Shown: positions 50,814 through 60,323, counted from the stretch's first letter. The stretch is 64,000 bases of DNA from Streptomyces sp. V3I8 (GCF_030817535.1 NZ_JAUSZL010000002.1:3658001-3722000); one strand, 5' to 3'. Translations and numbers: made by a program. Notes: a model not told the origin generated them from the letters alone.

Positions 50814-52964
50814 CTACGCGGCGACCGGTTCCTTCGGCTGGGACGGGGCCGCCGCCTCGGAGGCCTTCGCCGTGCCGTCGTCTCCGGCCTGCTTGCGCAT
50901 GCCCTTCAGAACGATGACCAGGGCGGCCGTGACGGCCGTGCCGACCAGGATGGCCAGCAGGTAGAGGAACGGCTTGCCGATCAGGAAGGTGACCCAGACG
51001 CCGCCGTGCGGGGCCCGCAGGGTCGAGCCGAAGGCCATGGTCAGGGCGCCGGTGACCGCGCCGCCCGCCATCGAGGCCGGGATGACCCGCAGCGGGTCCG
51101 CGGCCGCGAAGGGAATCGCCCCCTCGGTGATGAAGGACGCGCCCAGGACCCAGGCGGCCTTACCGTTCTCCTGCTCGGCCGGGGTGAAGAGCTTCTTGCG
51201 GAGGGTCGTCGCCAGCGCCATGCCGAGCGGCGGGACCATTCCGGCGGCCATCACGGCGGCCATGATCTTCATCGCGGAGTCGCTGGGGTCCTGTACGGCG
51301 ATACCGGCCGTGGCGAAGGCGTACGCGACCTTGTTGACCGGGCCGCCCAGGTCGAAGCACATCATCAGGCCGAGCAGGACGCCGAGCAGCACCGCGTTCG
51401 TGCCGGAGAGGCCGCCGAGCCAGTCCGTCATGGCGTCCTGGGCCTCGGCGATGGGCTTGCCGATCACGACCAGCATCAGGAAGCCGACGACGATCGACGA
51501 GATCAGCGGGATCACGACCACCGGCATGATGCCGCGCAGCACCGGAGGGATCCTGACCCGCTGGATGGCGAGGACCACCGCGCCCGCCAGCAGACCGGCC
51601 ACCAGGCCGCCGAGGAAACCGGCGTTGATGTTGAAGGAGATCATGCCGCCGACGAAGCCCGGTACGAGGCCCGGCCGGTCGGCCATCCCGTAGGCGATGT
51701 AGCCGGCGAGGACGGGGATCAGGAAGCCGAAGGCGACGCCGCCGATCTGGAACAGCAGCGCGCCCCAGCTGTCGACCTGGCCCCAGTCGAAGACCTCGGT
51801 GACCGGCTTGGCGTCACTGATCCTGTAGCCGCCGATCGCGAAGCCGAGGGCGATCAGCAGACCGCCCGCGGCCACGAAGGGGACCATGTAACTGACACCG
51901 GTCATCAGCCACTTGCGGAGCTTGGTGCCGTAGCCGTCGTCGGGTTCGCCCGTCCGGTCCACCGGGGTGCCGCCGGAGCGGGCGGCCGAGGTGCTCTCAC
52001 CGCGCTCGGCCTTGCCGCGCACCTCGGCGATCAGCTCGGCCGGCTTGTTGATGCCCGCCTTCACGCCGACGTCCACGGTCGGCTTGCCGGCGAACCGGTC
52101 CTTCTCCCGTACCGGCACGTCGTGCGCGAAGATCACGCCGTCCGCGGCGGCGATGACGGCCGGGTCGAGCCGGGTGAAGCCCGCCGACCCCTGAGTCTCG
52201 ACGGTCACCTCGACGTCACCGGCGTCGCGGCCCGCGTTCTCCAGCGACTCGGCCGCCATGTAGGTGTGCGCGATGCCGGTGGGGCAGGAGGTGACGGCGA
52301 CGATCCGGAACGGACGCCCGGGCGTCACAGCCGCAGCCGCAGCCGCAACCTCGGGCTCGGCCTCAGTCACGGGGGCGGCGGGGGCGGAGCCGGTGGTGGT
52401 GGCGTCCTCCGCCTGCGGAACCGGAACCGGGGCCGGACTCGCAGCCGGAACCGGGGCCGGGGCAGATGCCGAAGCAGGTGCCGCTTCGGCCGGGGCGGGC
52501 TTCGTGCCGGCCGCCGCGGGCGCCTCGTCCCCGCGGATGAGGGCCGCCGCGGCCGCCGCGTCCCGCGCCGAGCGCAGCGCGGACGTGAACTCGGCGTTCA
52601 TCAGCTGACGGGCCAGCGACGACAGGATCGTGAGGTGGGCGTCGTCCGCGCCCGCCGGGGCGGCGATCAGGAAGATCAGATCGGCCGGGCCGTCCGGCGC
52701 GCCGAAGTCCACCCCCGCCGTGCTGCGTCCGAAGGCCAGGGTCGGCTCGGTGACGTGCTCGCTGCGGCAGTGCGGGATGCCGATGCCGCCGTCGAGGCCG
52801 GTCGGCATCTGGGCCTCGCGGGCGGCGACGTCGGCGAGGAATCCGTCCAGGTCGGTCACCCGCCCCAGGGACACCATGCGTTCGGCGAGGGCACGCGCCG
52901 CCGCTTCCTTCGTATCGGCGGACAGGTCGAGATCGACCAGGTCCGCGGTGATCATCTCGCTCAT
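50814..52964 (-). CDS. fruA: PTS fructose transporter, EIIABC fusion
   Basis: Membrane permease that imports fructose and phosphorylates it to fructose-1-phosphate. Domain order: EIIA (residues 1 to about 150, phospho-His65 in GIGIPHCRSEH), an Ala/Pro-rich linker (about 155-210), EIIB (phospho-Cys in VTSCPTGIAHTYMA), a charged linker, then EIIC with about nine spans (SYMVPFVAAGGLLIALGFAI onward). Its 716 residues fit actinobacterial FruA. AAGGAG precedes the ATG. It lies 178 bp downstream of fruK, with a G-rich spacer between. Confidence 0.96.
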   Translation of the reverse strand: MSEMITADLVDLDLSADTKEAAARALAERMVSLGRVTDLDGFLADVAAREAQMPTGLDGGIGIPHCRSEHVTEPTLAFGRSTAGVDFGAPDGPADLIFLIAAPAGADDAHLTILSSLARQLMNAEFTSALRSARDAAAAAALIRGDEAPAAAGTKPAPAEAAPASASAPAPVPAASPAPVPVPQAEDATTTGSAPAAPVTEAEPEVAAAAAAVTPGRPFRIVAVTSCPTGIAHTYMAAESLENAGRDAGDVEVTVETQGSAGFTRLDPAVIAAADGVIFAHDVPVREKDRFAGKPTVDVGVKAGINKPAELIAEVRGKAERGESTSAARSGGTPVDRTGEPDDGYGTKLRKWLMTGVSYMVPFVAAGGLLIALGFAIGGYRISDAKPVTEVFDWGQVDSWGALLFQIGGVAFGFLIPVLAGYIAYGMADRPGLVPGFVGGMISFNINAGFLGGLVAGLLAGAVVLAIQRVRIPPVLRGIMPVVVIPLISSIVVGFLMLVVIGKPIAEAQDAMTDWLGGLSGTNAVLLGVLLGLMMCFDLGGPVNKVAYAFATAGIAVQDPSDSAMKIMAAVMAAGMVPPLGMALATTLRKKLFTPAEQENGKAAWVLGASFITEGAIPFAAADPLRVIPASMAGGAVTGALTMAFGSTLRAPHGGVWVTFLIGKPFLYLLAILVGTAVTAALVIVLKGMRKQAGDDGTAKASEAAAPSQPKEPVAA

Positions 52965-52984
52965 CGCGGGCTCCTTCGCACGCG

Positions 52985-53075
52985 TATCGCCCGTGGAGAA
53001 GTGTGGGCGGGGACGGGGGTGGGGACGGGGACGGGATCGGAGAGAGGGGTGGAGGTGAGGGTGGGGACGGGGGCC
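52985..53075 (+). repeat. G-run spacer between fruK and fruA
   Basis: Repeated GGGGACGG and GGGTGGGG units give more than eight runs of three or more G on the plus strand, the non-coding strand of the fru operon. It can form G-quadruplexes in DNA; the mRNA would carry C runs. Confidence 0.75.
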
Positions 53076-53142
53076 TCGCGGCCGGGGAAGCCGTCACGGC
53101 CGGGTGGGCCGTGGTCGGGAGCCGCGGGGCGGCCGGGGGGTC

Positions 53143-54090
53143 TCATGACGCGGGCTCCGTCAGGGCGCGGTCCGCCGGGATGTCCGCGGTGACCGTCACC
53201 GCGGTCGGGTCGAGGTCCGCCGGGCCCGGCATCACGCTGCCCGGCAGCCGGACGGCCGCGGCTCCGTGGGCCACGGCGGAGGCGAGCGCGGCGGGCCCGC
53301 TGCCGCCGGCGACGAGGAAACCGGCGAGGGAGGAGTCGCCCGCGCCCACGTTGCTGCGTACGACGTCGACACGCGCGCTCGCGAACCACGCGCCCTCCTC
53401 CGCGACGAGCAGTTGCCCGTCCGCGCCGAGGGAGGCCAGCACGGTCCGGGCGCCCAGCTCGCGCAGTTCCTCCGCGGCCTTGACCGCGTCGCCCACGGTG
53501 GCGAGCGGGCGGCCGACGGCCTCGGCGAGTTCCTCGACGTTCGGCTTGACGACGTCGGGCCGTTCGCGCAGGGCCGCGAGCAGCGCCGGCCCCGAGGTGT
53601 CGAGCGCGATGCGGACGCCGGCCCGGTGGGCGCGGGCGACCAGTTCGGCGTACCAGGAGGGGGCGAGGCCGCGGGGCAGACTGCCGCAGCAGGCGATCCA
53701 GTCGGCGTCGCGGGACTGCTCGCGCACGGTCTCCAGGAGTGATTCCTGTTCGGCGGCGGTGAGTTCGGGCCCGGGTGCGTTGATCTTCGTGAGGATCCCG
53801 TCCGTCTCGGCGAGCGCGATGTTCGAGCGGGTCGCCCCGGCGACGGGAACCGGTGCGACCTCGATGCCCTGCGCGTCGAGCAGGTCGGCGACGAGTGCGC
53901 CCGGGGCGCCGCCGAGGGGCAGGACCGCGACGGTGCGCCGGCCCGCCGCGGCGACCGCCCGTGAGACGTTGACGCCCTTGCCGCCCGGGTCCATGCGCTC
54001 GCCGGTGGCCCGGATGACCTCGCCGCGGTCGAGCGACGGGACTTCGTACGTACGGTCGAGGGACGGGTTCGGGGTGACGGTGAGGATCAT
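53143..54090 (-). CDS. fruK: 1-phosphofructokinase
   Basis: PfkB-family kinase turning fructose-1-phosphate into fructose-1,6-bisphosphate. Motifs: ILTVTPNPSLDRTYEVPSL, the substrate motif MDPGGKGVNVSRAVAAAGR, CCGSLPRGLAPSWYAEL, VKPNVEELAEAVGRPL, and the catalytic SNVGAGDSSLAGFLVAGG with the general-base Asp. The ATG (MILTVTPNP) fits the family; nine extra codons upstream are not conserved. It lies between fruR and fruA in one orientation. Confidence 0.96.
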   Translation of the reverse strand: MILTVTPNPSLDRTYEVPSLDRGEVIRATGERMDPGGKGVNVSRAVAAAGRRTVAVLPLGGAPGALVADLLDAQGIEVAPVPVAGATRSNIALAETDGILTKINAPGPELTAAEQESLLETVREQSRDADWIACCGSLPRGLAPSWYAELVARAHRAGVRIALDTSGPALLAALRERPDVVKPNVEELAEAVGRPLATVGDAVKAAEELRELGARTVLASLGADGQLLVAEEGAWFASARVDVVRSNVGAGDSSLAGFLVAGGSGPAALASAVAHGAAAVRLPGSVMPGPADLDPTAVTVTADIPADRALTEPAS

Positions 54091-54126
54091 GCGCACTCGT
54101 TTCCGGCCACACGGCATTCGGCCTGC

Positions 54127-54256
54127 CGTACGGCATTTGGCTGGCCGTGCGGCGCTTTGCTGGACATACGCGGCGTTTCGCTGGGGTCATGCGGTGTCCC
54201 GCCAGGCATATGGGGTGTTCCGCCGGCCGTACGCGGTGTTCCGCCGGGCGTACGGC
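54127..54256 (-). repeat. degenerate ~21-bp tandem repeat between fruR and fruK
   Basis: At least six units similar to CGTACGCGGTGTTCCGCCGGG (plus strand, shown without its last G) fill most of the 172-bp gap between the fructose repressor and kinase genes. The copies closest to fruR are the most alike. Confidence 0.75.
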
Positions 54257-54262
54257 CCTTCG

Positions 54263-55024
54263 TCAGACGCACAGCACTTCGGTGCCGCCGCGCTCGACGG
54301 CGGCGGCGTCTTCGGGGCTCAGCCCGCTGTCGGTGATCAGCAGGTCCACTTCGCCGAGGTCGCCGAAGCGCGCGAAGTGCTCCTGGCCGTGCTTGGCCGA
54401 GTCGGCGAGCAGCACCACGCGGCGGGCCGCGGCGAGGGCGGCGCGCTTCACGGCGGCTTCGGCGAGGTCGGGGGTGGTCAGGCCGTGTGCGGCGGAGAAG
54501 CCGTTCGCGGCGAGGAAGACCACGTCCGCGCGGATCTCGCCGTACGCCCGCAGCGCCCAGGCGTCGACCGCCGCGCGCGTACGGTGCCGGACGCGGCCTC
54601 CGACGAGGTGGAGCTGCAGACCGGGGTGGTCGGCGAGGCGGGCGGCGACGGGCAGGCTGTGGGTGACGACGGTGAGCGTCGCCTCCAGCGGGAGGGCTCC
54701 GGCGAGGCGGGCCACGGTCGTGCCCGCGTCGAGGATCATCGTGCCCTCGTCGGGCAGTTCGGCGAGGGCCGCCTTGGCGATGCGGTCCTTCTCGTCGGCG
54801 GCGGTGGTCTCGCGCTCGGCGAGGTCGGGCTCGAAGTCGAGCCGTCCGGCCGGTATGGCGCCGCCGTGGACCCGGCGCAGCAGTCCCGCACGGTCGAGGG
54901 CCTTCAGGTCCCGCCGGATGGTCTCGGGCGTGACCTGGAACTCCTCCGCCAGCGACACCACGTCCACCCGTCCACCGTCACGCGCGAGCCGGAGGATCTC
55001 CTGCTGCCGCTCAGGTGCGTACAT
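54263..55024 (-). CDS. fruR: DeoR-family fructose operon repressor
   Basis: A 253-residue DeoR/GlpR-type regulator. The N-terminal winged HTH is APERQQEILRLARDGGRVDV then VTPETIRRDLKALDRAGLL. The sugar-phosphate sensor domain shows TMILDAGTTVARLAGAL, the LVGGRVRHRTRAAVD region, FLAANGFSAAHGLTTPD and VVLLADSAKHGQEHFARF. Fructose-1-phosphate is the expected effector (family and context). It is first in the fruR-fruK-fruA direction; the spacer to fruK contains a tandem repeat. Confidence 0.92.
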   Translation of the reverse strand: MYAPERQQEILRLARDGGRVDVVSLAEEFQVTPETIRRDLKALDRAGLLRRVHGGAIPAGRLDFEPDLAERETTAADEKDRIAKAALAELPDEGTMILDAGTTVARLAGALPLEATLTVVTHSLPVAARLADHPGLQLHLVGGRVRHRTRAAVDAWALRAYGEIRADVVFLAANGFSAAHGLTTPDLAEAAVKRAALAAARRVVLLADSAKHGQEHFARFGDLGEVDLLITDSGLSPEDAAAVERGGTEVLCV

Positions 55025-55246
55025 GCCCGTTCGCCTCCACTCCGTGCCCGAACCTGTGGTTTCTCTCGCAGGCTACGCCCGGATTTCAGAGAAGTAAACA
55101 GGTTCGGGCATTGATGTGGGCATGAACGGACATGCCGGTGAGGAGTGGGGCGGAGCGGGATGCCGCGGGGCCCGCGCCCCCGTGGGGCCGGGCCCCGCGG
55201 CATGGTCCGTACCGGCGCGCTCGGACGGCGCGCTCGGTCGACGTGC

Positions 55247-56779
55247 TCAGCCGACGAGTTCGGGCTCCTGGTCCCCGGTGGTCGCGGGCGCGGTCCCCGC
55301 CGTCGCCGTCTCCGCTCCCTCCACGTGCTGGGCGGGACGCTTCGGGAGGGCGAACATCAGCAGGAAGATGGCCGTCATCACGACGGCGACCCAGAGCAGC
55401 GCGTGCTGGAAGGCGTCGACGAAGGCGGGGCCCACCTCGACCGGCGACAGGCGGTCGGACATCGTGCCGAAGAAGACGACGGAGACCAGCGCGAGACCGA
55501 GCGCGTTGCCCATCTGCTGGACGGTGTTGATCAGGCCGGACGCCGAACCGGAGTGCTCGCGCGGGACCTCGGAGAGGACCGCGTCCGTCAGCGGGGCGAC
55601 GATCAGGCCCATGCCGAGGCCCATGACGACCAGCGGGAGCGCCATCTGCCAGGAGGCGATGGACAGGCCGTACCGCTCGGACTCCCAGACGTAGAGCAGG
55701 ACGCCGGCGGCCATGGTGAGCGCGCCCGTCTGCAGCACCTTGCGGCCGAACCGCGGAACCAGCTTCTGCACCGAGAGCCCGGCCGCCAGCGACACCGCGA
55801 TCGAGAACGGCACGCCCGTCAGACCCGCCCGCAGCGGGCTCCAGCCGAGGCCGGTCTGCATGTAGAGCGTCCAGACCAGGAAGAAGATGCCGAGGCCGAT
55901 CCCGAAGACGGTCTGCACGGCGATGCCCGCCGCGAAGCTCTTCACCTTGAAGAGGGAGAGTTCGACGAGCGGTGAGCCGTCGCGCGCCGCCTTCCTCTTC
56001 TCGTACGCCACCAGCGCGCCGAAGACGACGAGCGAGCCGCCCATCGACACGTGCCCCCAGAGCGGCCAGTCGAGCTCGCGGCCGCGGATGAGCGGGTAGA
56101 GCAGCATCAGCAGACCGAGGGTGACCAGGGCGACGCCCACGAGGTCGAGCTTCAGGGCGTGCGGGGCCTTGGACTCGGTGATGAACCTCCGGCCCAGGAT
56201 CAGGCCCGCGATGCCCACCGGAAGGTTGATGAGGAAGATCGGGCGCCATTCGAGGCCGAAGAGATTCCACTCGGTGAGCAGCGCGCCGAAGAGGGGTCCG
56301 GAGACCGCGCCCAGGCCCACGATCGCGCCGAACAGACCGAAGACCTTGCCGCGTTCGTGCGCCGGGAACGTGGCGTGCACGATCGACAGGACCTGCGGCA
56401 CCATCAGCGCGGCCATCGCGCCCTGGAGGATCCGCGAGGCGACCAGCATGTCCGGGTTCACGGCGAAGCCGCAGAGCGCGGACGCGAGGGTGAAGCCGCC
56501 GATGCCGACGAGGAAGAGGCGCTTGCGTCCGTGGATGTCCCCGAGCCGCCCACCGGTGATCAGGCCCGCGGCGAAGGCGAGCGCGTAACCGGCCGTGATC
56601 CATTGGATCTGGCTGAAGGACGCGTCGGCATCCCGCTGGATCGAAGGGATCGCGATATTGACGATCGTCACGTCGACCAGATCCATGAAGGCCGCGGTCA
56701 TGACGATGGCCAGCGCGTACCAGCGCCGGCGGTCCGCCTCCGGCCGGGGGGTCGCGGGGATGCCGCTCGAAGAGGTCAT
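55247..56779 (-). CDS. MFS exporter, DHA2 (EmrB/QacA) family
   Basis: A 510-residue proton-driven drug exporter with 14 predicted spans. Motif D1 in span 1 is AFMDLVDVTIVNIAIPSIQR. Motif A is GRLGDIHGRKRLFLVG, motif B/C is in RILQGAMAALMVPQVLSIVH, and the span 5 antiporter motif is LGAVSGPLFGALL. The C-terminus is a soluble Ala/Thr/Glu tail. It is divergent from a WYL-domain regulator with a 118-bp gap, a common arrangement for regulated pumps. The substrate is unknown. Confidence 0.92.
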   Translation of the reverse strand: MTSSSGIPATPRPEADRRRWYALAIVMTAAFMDLVDVTIVNIAIPSIQRDADASFSQIQWITAGYALAFAAGLITGGRLGDIHGRKRLFLVGIGGFTLASALCGFAVNPDMLVASRILQGAMAALMVPQVLSIVHATFPAHERGKVFGLFGAIVGLGAVSGPLFGALLTEWNLFGLEWRPIFLINLPVGIAGLILGRRFITESKAPHALKLDLVGVALVTLGLLMLLYPLIRGRELDWPLWGHVSMGGSLVVFGALVAYEKRKAARDGSPLVELSLFKVKSFAAGIAVQTVFGIGLGIFFLVWTLYMQTGLGWSPLRAGLTGVPFSIAVSLAAGLSVQKLVPRFGRKVLQTGALTMAAGVLLYVWESERYGLSIASWQMALPLVVMGLGMGLIVAPLTDAVLSEVPREHSGSASGLINTVQQMGNALGLALVSVVFFGTMSDRLSPVEVGPAFVDAFQHALLWVAVVMTAIFLLMFALPKRPAQHVEGAETATAGTAPATTGDQEPELVG

Positions 56780-56897
56780 GTCATGAAGGTAGGCGGGATA
56801 TAGGTCAGATCATGTCCTACTGGTGAGGCATCCTCCGATGACTGGTCGCGTAGTTCCCCGCGCCCCTGACGGGGTGCCCGATGTCAGGGAGAACCCC

Positions 56898-57875
56898 ATG
56901 AGTACGGACACTCCGGCGCGGCTGCTCCAGTTGCTGTCGCTCCTTCAGACGCCCCGGGAATGGCCGGGCGGTGAGCTCTCGGACCGGCTCGGGGTGTCGC
57001 GGCGGACCGTGCGGCGCGATGTCGACCGGCTGCGGGAGCTGGGCTACCCGGTGCAGGCGACGAAGGGGGCCGACGGCGGCTACCGGCTGGTCGCCGGGAA
57101 GGCCATGCCGCCGCTGGTCCTCGACGACGAGGAGGCCGTGGCCATCGCGGTGGGCCTGCGGGCCGGTGCGGGGCACGCCGTCGAGGGCGTCGACGAGGCC
57201 TCCGTCCGGGCACTGGCCAAACTCGAACAGGTCCTGCCGGGCCGGCTGCGCCACCGCGTCGCCACGCTGCAGGCCGCCACCACTCCCCTGACCACCGGCG
57301 ACGGGGCGAGCATCGCACCCGAGACGCTGACCACGATCGCGTCGACGATCGCGGGGCGGGAGCGGCTGCGGTTCGCGTACCGCGCGGGGGACGGGGCGGA
57401 GAGCCGGCGGCGGACCGAGCCGTACCGGCTGGTGTCGACGGGGCGGCGCTGGTACCTCGTCGCGTACTGCCTCGACCGCGAGGACTGGCGCACGTTCCGG
57501 GTCGACCGGGTGGCGGAGCCCTTCGCGACCGGGGCCCGTTTCACGCCGCGCGAGCTGCCGACGGGGGACGCGGCCGAGTACCTGCGGCAGTCGATGTACC
57601 GGCGGCAGGAGACGTACGAGTTCGACGTGACGTTCGCCGCGCCGGCGGACTTCATCGTGGCCCGGCTGCCCGCGTGGCTGGGGGCGCCCGAGCCGATCGA
57701 CGACCGGCGGTGCCGGCTGCGCGCCTCGACGGCGGACGCGGTGGAGTGGCTGGCGGTGCGGCTCGCGACGGTGGACTGCGAGTTCACCGTGCACGGGTCG
57801 GCCGAACTCGTGTCCTGCGTACGGGATCTGGGGGGCCGGCTCAGCCGTGCCGCCGGTAACCTGCCGCAGGAGTAG
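56898..57875 (+). CDS. YafY-type transcriptional regulator with HTH and WYL domains
   Basis: A 325-residue regulator. The N-terminal HTH_11 (about residues 8-60) has LSDRLGVSRRTVRRDVDRLR and GYPVQATKGADGGYRLVAG. The WYL domain (about 150-235) shows LRFAYRAGDGAESRRRTEPY and LVSTGRRWYLVAYCLDREDW. A WCX extension ends the protein. The ATG follows GGGAGAACCCC. It is divergent from the DHA2 exporter gene, which it probably regulates (inference). Confidence 0.92.
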   Translation: MSTDTPARLLQLLSLLQTPREWPGGELSDRLGVSRRTVRRDVDRLRELGYPVQATKGADGGYRLVAGKAMPPLVLDDEEAVAIAVGLRAGAGHAVEGVDEASVRALAKLEQVLPGRLRHRVATLQAATTPLTTGDGASIAPETLTTIASTIAGRERLRFAYRAGDGAESRRRTEPYRLVSTGRRWYLVAYCLDREDWRTFRVDRVAEPFATGARFTPRELPTGDAAEYLRQSMYRRQETYEFDVTFAAPADFIVARLPAWLGAPEPIDDRRCRLRASTADAVEWLAVRLATVDCEFTVHGSAELVSCVRDLGGRLSRAAGNLPQE

Positions 57876-58565
57876 GCAGCGGGCGGTGCGGGGGCCGGGT
57901 ACGGACCCCGGTGCGGACCGGGGCGGCCCCTGGTGCGGACCGGGGCAGGCCCTGGTGCGTGACGCGGCACCGTTTGCCCCCGTGGCACAATGTGCCACCT
58001 GGGTCACCCCGGGGTTCAGGTTCGGGGTGGCCCAGCCGCCGTGCCCAGCCGCCGTACCCAGCCGCCGTGCCCGGTCTCCGCAGCCAGGGGCGCGCGAACG
58101 AAGCCGAGCCCCGGCGCCAGGGGGGGGAGGCGCCGGAGCTCGGCTCTGGAAGAGTCCCGGCACCGGGGGGAGTGCGTCGGGACTCGGCTTTTGAGGGCCC
58201 TGGAGTTCTGTGCCCCGGGGCCGATGTGTTGAAGCGGCGGTAAACGGACTTCTGTGCGGCTCGGTGAGAGGTCTTGGCCAGCCATGCCGTACGACATGAC
58301 CGAAGCGACACCCGCCCACACGGCCCGCGGTAATGTCGCCTGCCCCCGAACCGGGAAGCCAGTCCTCGGAAACAGCACGAGTTTTTCTCGTCCTGTCCCC
58401 TGCCCCTGCCCCTGTCTTTGCCCTCGCTCCTGCCGCGCTTCCCGGCCCGGCGCCGGACGGACCGGCGCCTTCGGGTCGGCGGCTGCGGATCGGCAGCTTC
58501 GGGTAGGCAGCTTCGGGTCGGCGCCTGCGGGTCGGCGGGTCGGCCGGGCAGGTGGCCCGCGGCGG
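57876..58565. other. 690-bp gene-free stretch with short repeats
   Basis: No coding region, tRNA or rRNA was recognised. It holds a 13-bp repeat CCCAGCCGCCGTG in three copies (58031-58069), CCGGGGCGGCCCCTGGTGCG-like repeats at about 57913-57958, CTGCCC repeats at about 58398-58430, and GTCGG-rich repeats just after the hrdD stop (58470-58555). The DNA-binding or terminator role of any of these is unknown. Confidence 0.5.
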
Positions 58566-59564
58566 CTACGCCGCGGCGTCGAAGCCCGTCGAGCGGGCCA
58601 GCTTCTTCAGTTCCATCAGCGCGTGCTTCTCGATCTGTCGGATCCGCTCGCGGGTGAGGCCGTGCTCCTTGCCGACCTCGGTCAGCGTGCGCTCGCGGCC
58701 GTCCTCGATGCCGTACCGCATCTTTATGATCGACGCGGTGCGCTGGTCGAGGCGGCCGATGAGGTCGTCCAGCTCCTCGCTGCGCAGCAGCGTCATCACG
58801 GACTGCTCGGGCGAGACGGCGGAGGTGTCCTCCAGCAGGTCGCCGAACTGGGTGTCGCCCTCGTCGTCCACCGCCATGTTCAGCGAGACCGGGTCGCGGG
58901 CCCAGTCGAGGACGTCGACGACGCGCTCCGGGTTGGAACCCAGCTCCTTGGCGATCTCCGCGGGCTCCGGGTCGCGGCCGTGCTCGCGGTTGAACTCGCG
59001 CTGCACGCGGCGGATCCGGCCCAGCTCCTCCACCAGGTGGACGGGGAGCCGGATGGTGCGCGACTGGTCGGCGATGGACCGGGTGATGGCCTGCCGGATC
59101 CACCAGGTCGCGTACGTCGAGAACTTGAAGCCCTTGCGGTAGTCGAACTTCTCGACCGCGCGGACCAGGCCCGCGTTCCCCTCCTGGATCAGGTCCAGCA
59201 GCGGCAGACCGCTGCGGGGGTAGCGTCGCGCGACCGCGACGACCAGGCGGAGGTTCGACCGGATGAAGATGTCCTTGGCCCGCTCGGCGTCGGCGACGAG
59301 CGCTTCGAGCTCCTCGCGGGAGGCCTTCACCTTGGTCTCGGTGGCCTCACCGTCGAGCAGCTGCCGCGCGTAGACGCCTGCCTCGATGGTCTGGGACAGC
59401 TCGACCTCCTTGGCGGCGTCGAGCAGCGGTGTACGCGCGATCTCGTCGAGATACATGCCGACCAGGTCGCGATCGGCGATCTCGCCGCCTACGGCGCGAA
59501 CACTGCGTGCCGCGTCGGTCTCGCCGGAGGCGGACTTACGACGGGCGACGGCACGGGTTGCCAT
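58566..59564 (-). CDS. hrdD: principal-type RNA polymerase sigma factor HrdD
   Basis: A 332-residue group 2 sigma-70 factor. Region 1.2 is DLVGMYLDEIARTPLLDAAK. Region 2 is NLRLVVAVARRYPRSGLPLL then FKFSTYATWWIRQAITRSI. Region 3 begins RTIRLPVHLVEELGRIRR, and region 4 shows RERTLTEVGKEHGLTRERIR. It lacks the long N-terminal extension of HrdB, which fits HrdD; assignment among HrdA/C/D rests on position and size. The ATG follows AGGAG. A SigR-type promoter lies about 115 bp upstream. HrdD is dispensable in S. coelicolor and is known to be driven by stress sigma factors. Confidence 0.88.
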   Translation of the reverse strand: MATRAVARRKSASGETDAARSVRAVGGEIADRDLVGMYLDEIARTPLLDAAKEVELSQTIEAGVYARQLLDGEATETKVKASREELEALVADAERAKDIFIRSNLRLVVAVARRYPRSGLPLLDLIQEGNAGLVRAVEKFDYRKGFKFSTYATWWIRQAITRSIADQSRTIRLPVHLVEELGRIRRVQREFNREHGRDPEPAEIAKELGSNPERVVDVLDWARDPVSLNMAVDDEGDTQFGDLLEDTSAVSPEQSVMTLLRSEELDDLIGRLDQRTASIIKMRYGIEDGRERTLTEVGKEHGLTRERIRQIEKHALMELKKLARSTGFDAAA

Positions 59565-59677
59565 GCGTGCTCCTATGCGATGGTGGGCTTGCGGGTACGT
59601 GGTGGTACTCGATGGTGTGGCCGTGGTGACCGTGGTGGTCCGGACACTCTCCCGAGTGCCCTGCATACGATGGAAAC

Positions 59678-59703
59678 AACGACTGGAATCCGGACAGAAT
59701 TCC
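59678..59703 (-). promoter_or_regulatory. SigR-type promoter of hrdD
   Basis: On the minus strand GGGAAT, exactly 18 bases, then GTTGTT matches the SigR consensus GGAAT-N18/19-GTT. It lies 114 bases upstream of the hrdD ATG. hrdD is a known SigR target in S. coelicolor (from memory). Confidence 0.75.
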
Positions 59704-59764
59704 CAACCCGTCTCTCGAATTTTCGGATCGTGCAGTACCCTGTGCCGCCGTAAAAGGAGGCAGG

Positions 59765-60283
59765 GTGCCGTCGCAGTGCACAGAGGTGCAGGTCAGACCG
59801 GGAGCCGCGGGCGATCTCGACGCGCTCACGGACATCTACAACCACTACGTGCGTGAGACGCCGATCACCTTCGACACGGTGGCCTTCACGCCGGAGGAAC
59901 GCCGCCCTTGGCTGCTCTCCCACCCTGAAGACGGCCCGCACCGGCTGATGGTTGCCGTGGACACGGACTCACAGCGGATTCTGGGGTACGCCACGTCCAG
60001 CGCGTTCCGGCCGAAGCCCGCGTACGGGACGTCCGTGGAGGTGACCGCCTACCTCGCTCCCGACGCGGGCGGGCGGGGCGTCGGCACGCTCCTCTACGAG
60101 GCGCTGTTCGAGGCGCTCGCGGGCGAGGACGTGCACCGGGCGTACGCCGGGATCGCGCAGCCCAACGAGGCGTCGGCACGGCTGCACGCGCGGTTCGGCT
60201 TCCGGTACGTCGGTACGTACCGGGAAGTGGGCCGGAAGTTCGGACGGTACTGGGACGTGGCCTGGTACGAGAAGGAACTCTGA
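59765..60283 (+). CDS. GNAT acetyltransferase, phosphinothricin acetyltransferase-like
   Basis: A 172-residue acetyltransferase of the PAT/Bar and MnaT group that acetylates phosphinothricin, methionine sulfoximine or similar amino acids. Motifs: VRPGAAGDLDALTDIYNHYV, ETPITFDTVAFTPEER, EVTAYLAPDAGGRGVGTLLY (the acetyl-CoA loop GGRGVG), and IAQPNEASARLHARFGFRYV. The C-terminus KFGRYWDVAWYEKEL is the usual end. The GTG follows AAAGGAGG. Actual resistance activity cannot be inferred. Confidence 0.9.
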   Translation: MPSQCTEVQVRPGAAGDLDALTDIYNHYVRETPITFDTVAFTPEERRPWLLSHPEDGPHRLMVAVDTDSQRILGYATSSAFRPKPAYGTSVEVTAYLAPDAGGRGVGTLLYEALFEALAGEDVHRAYAGIAQPNEASARLHARFGFRYVGTYREVGRKFGRYWDVAWYEKEL

Positions 60284-60323
60284 CGCGGACGGCCAGGACA
60301 GCACCGGGGCCCCGCCGGCTGCG

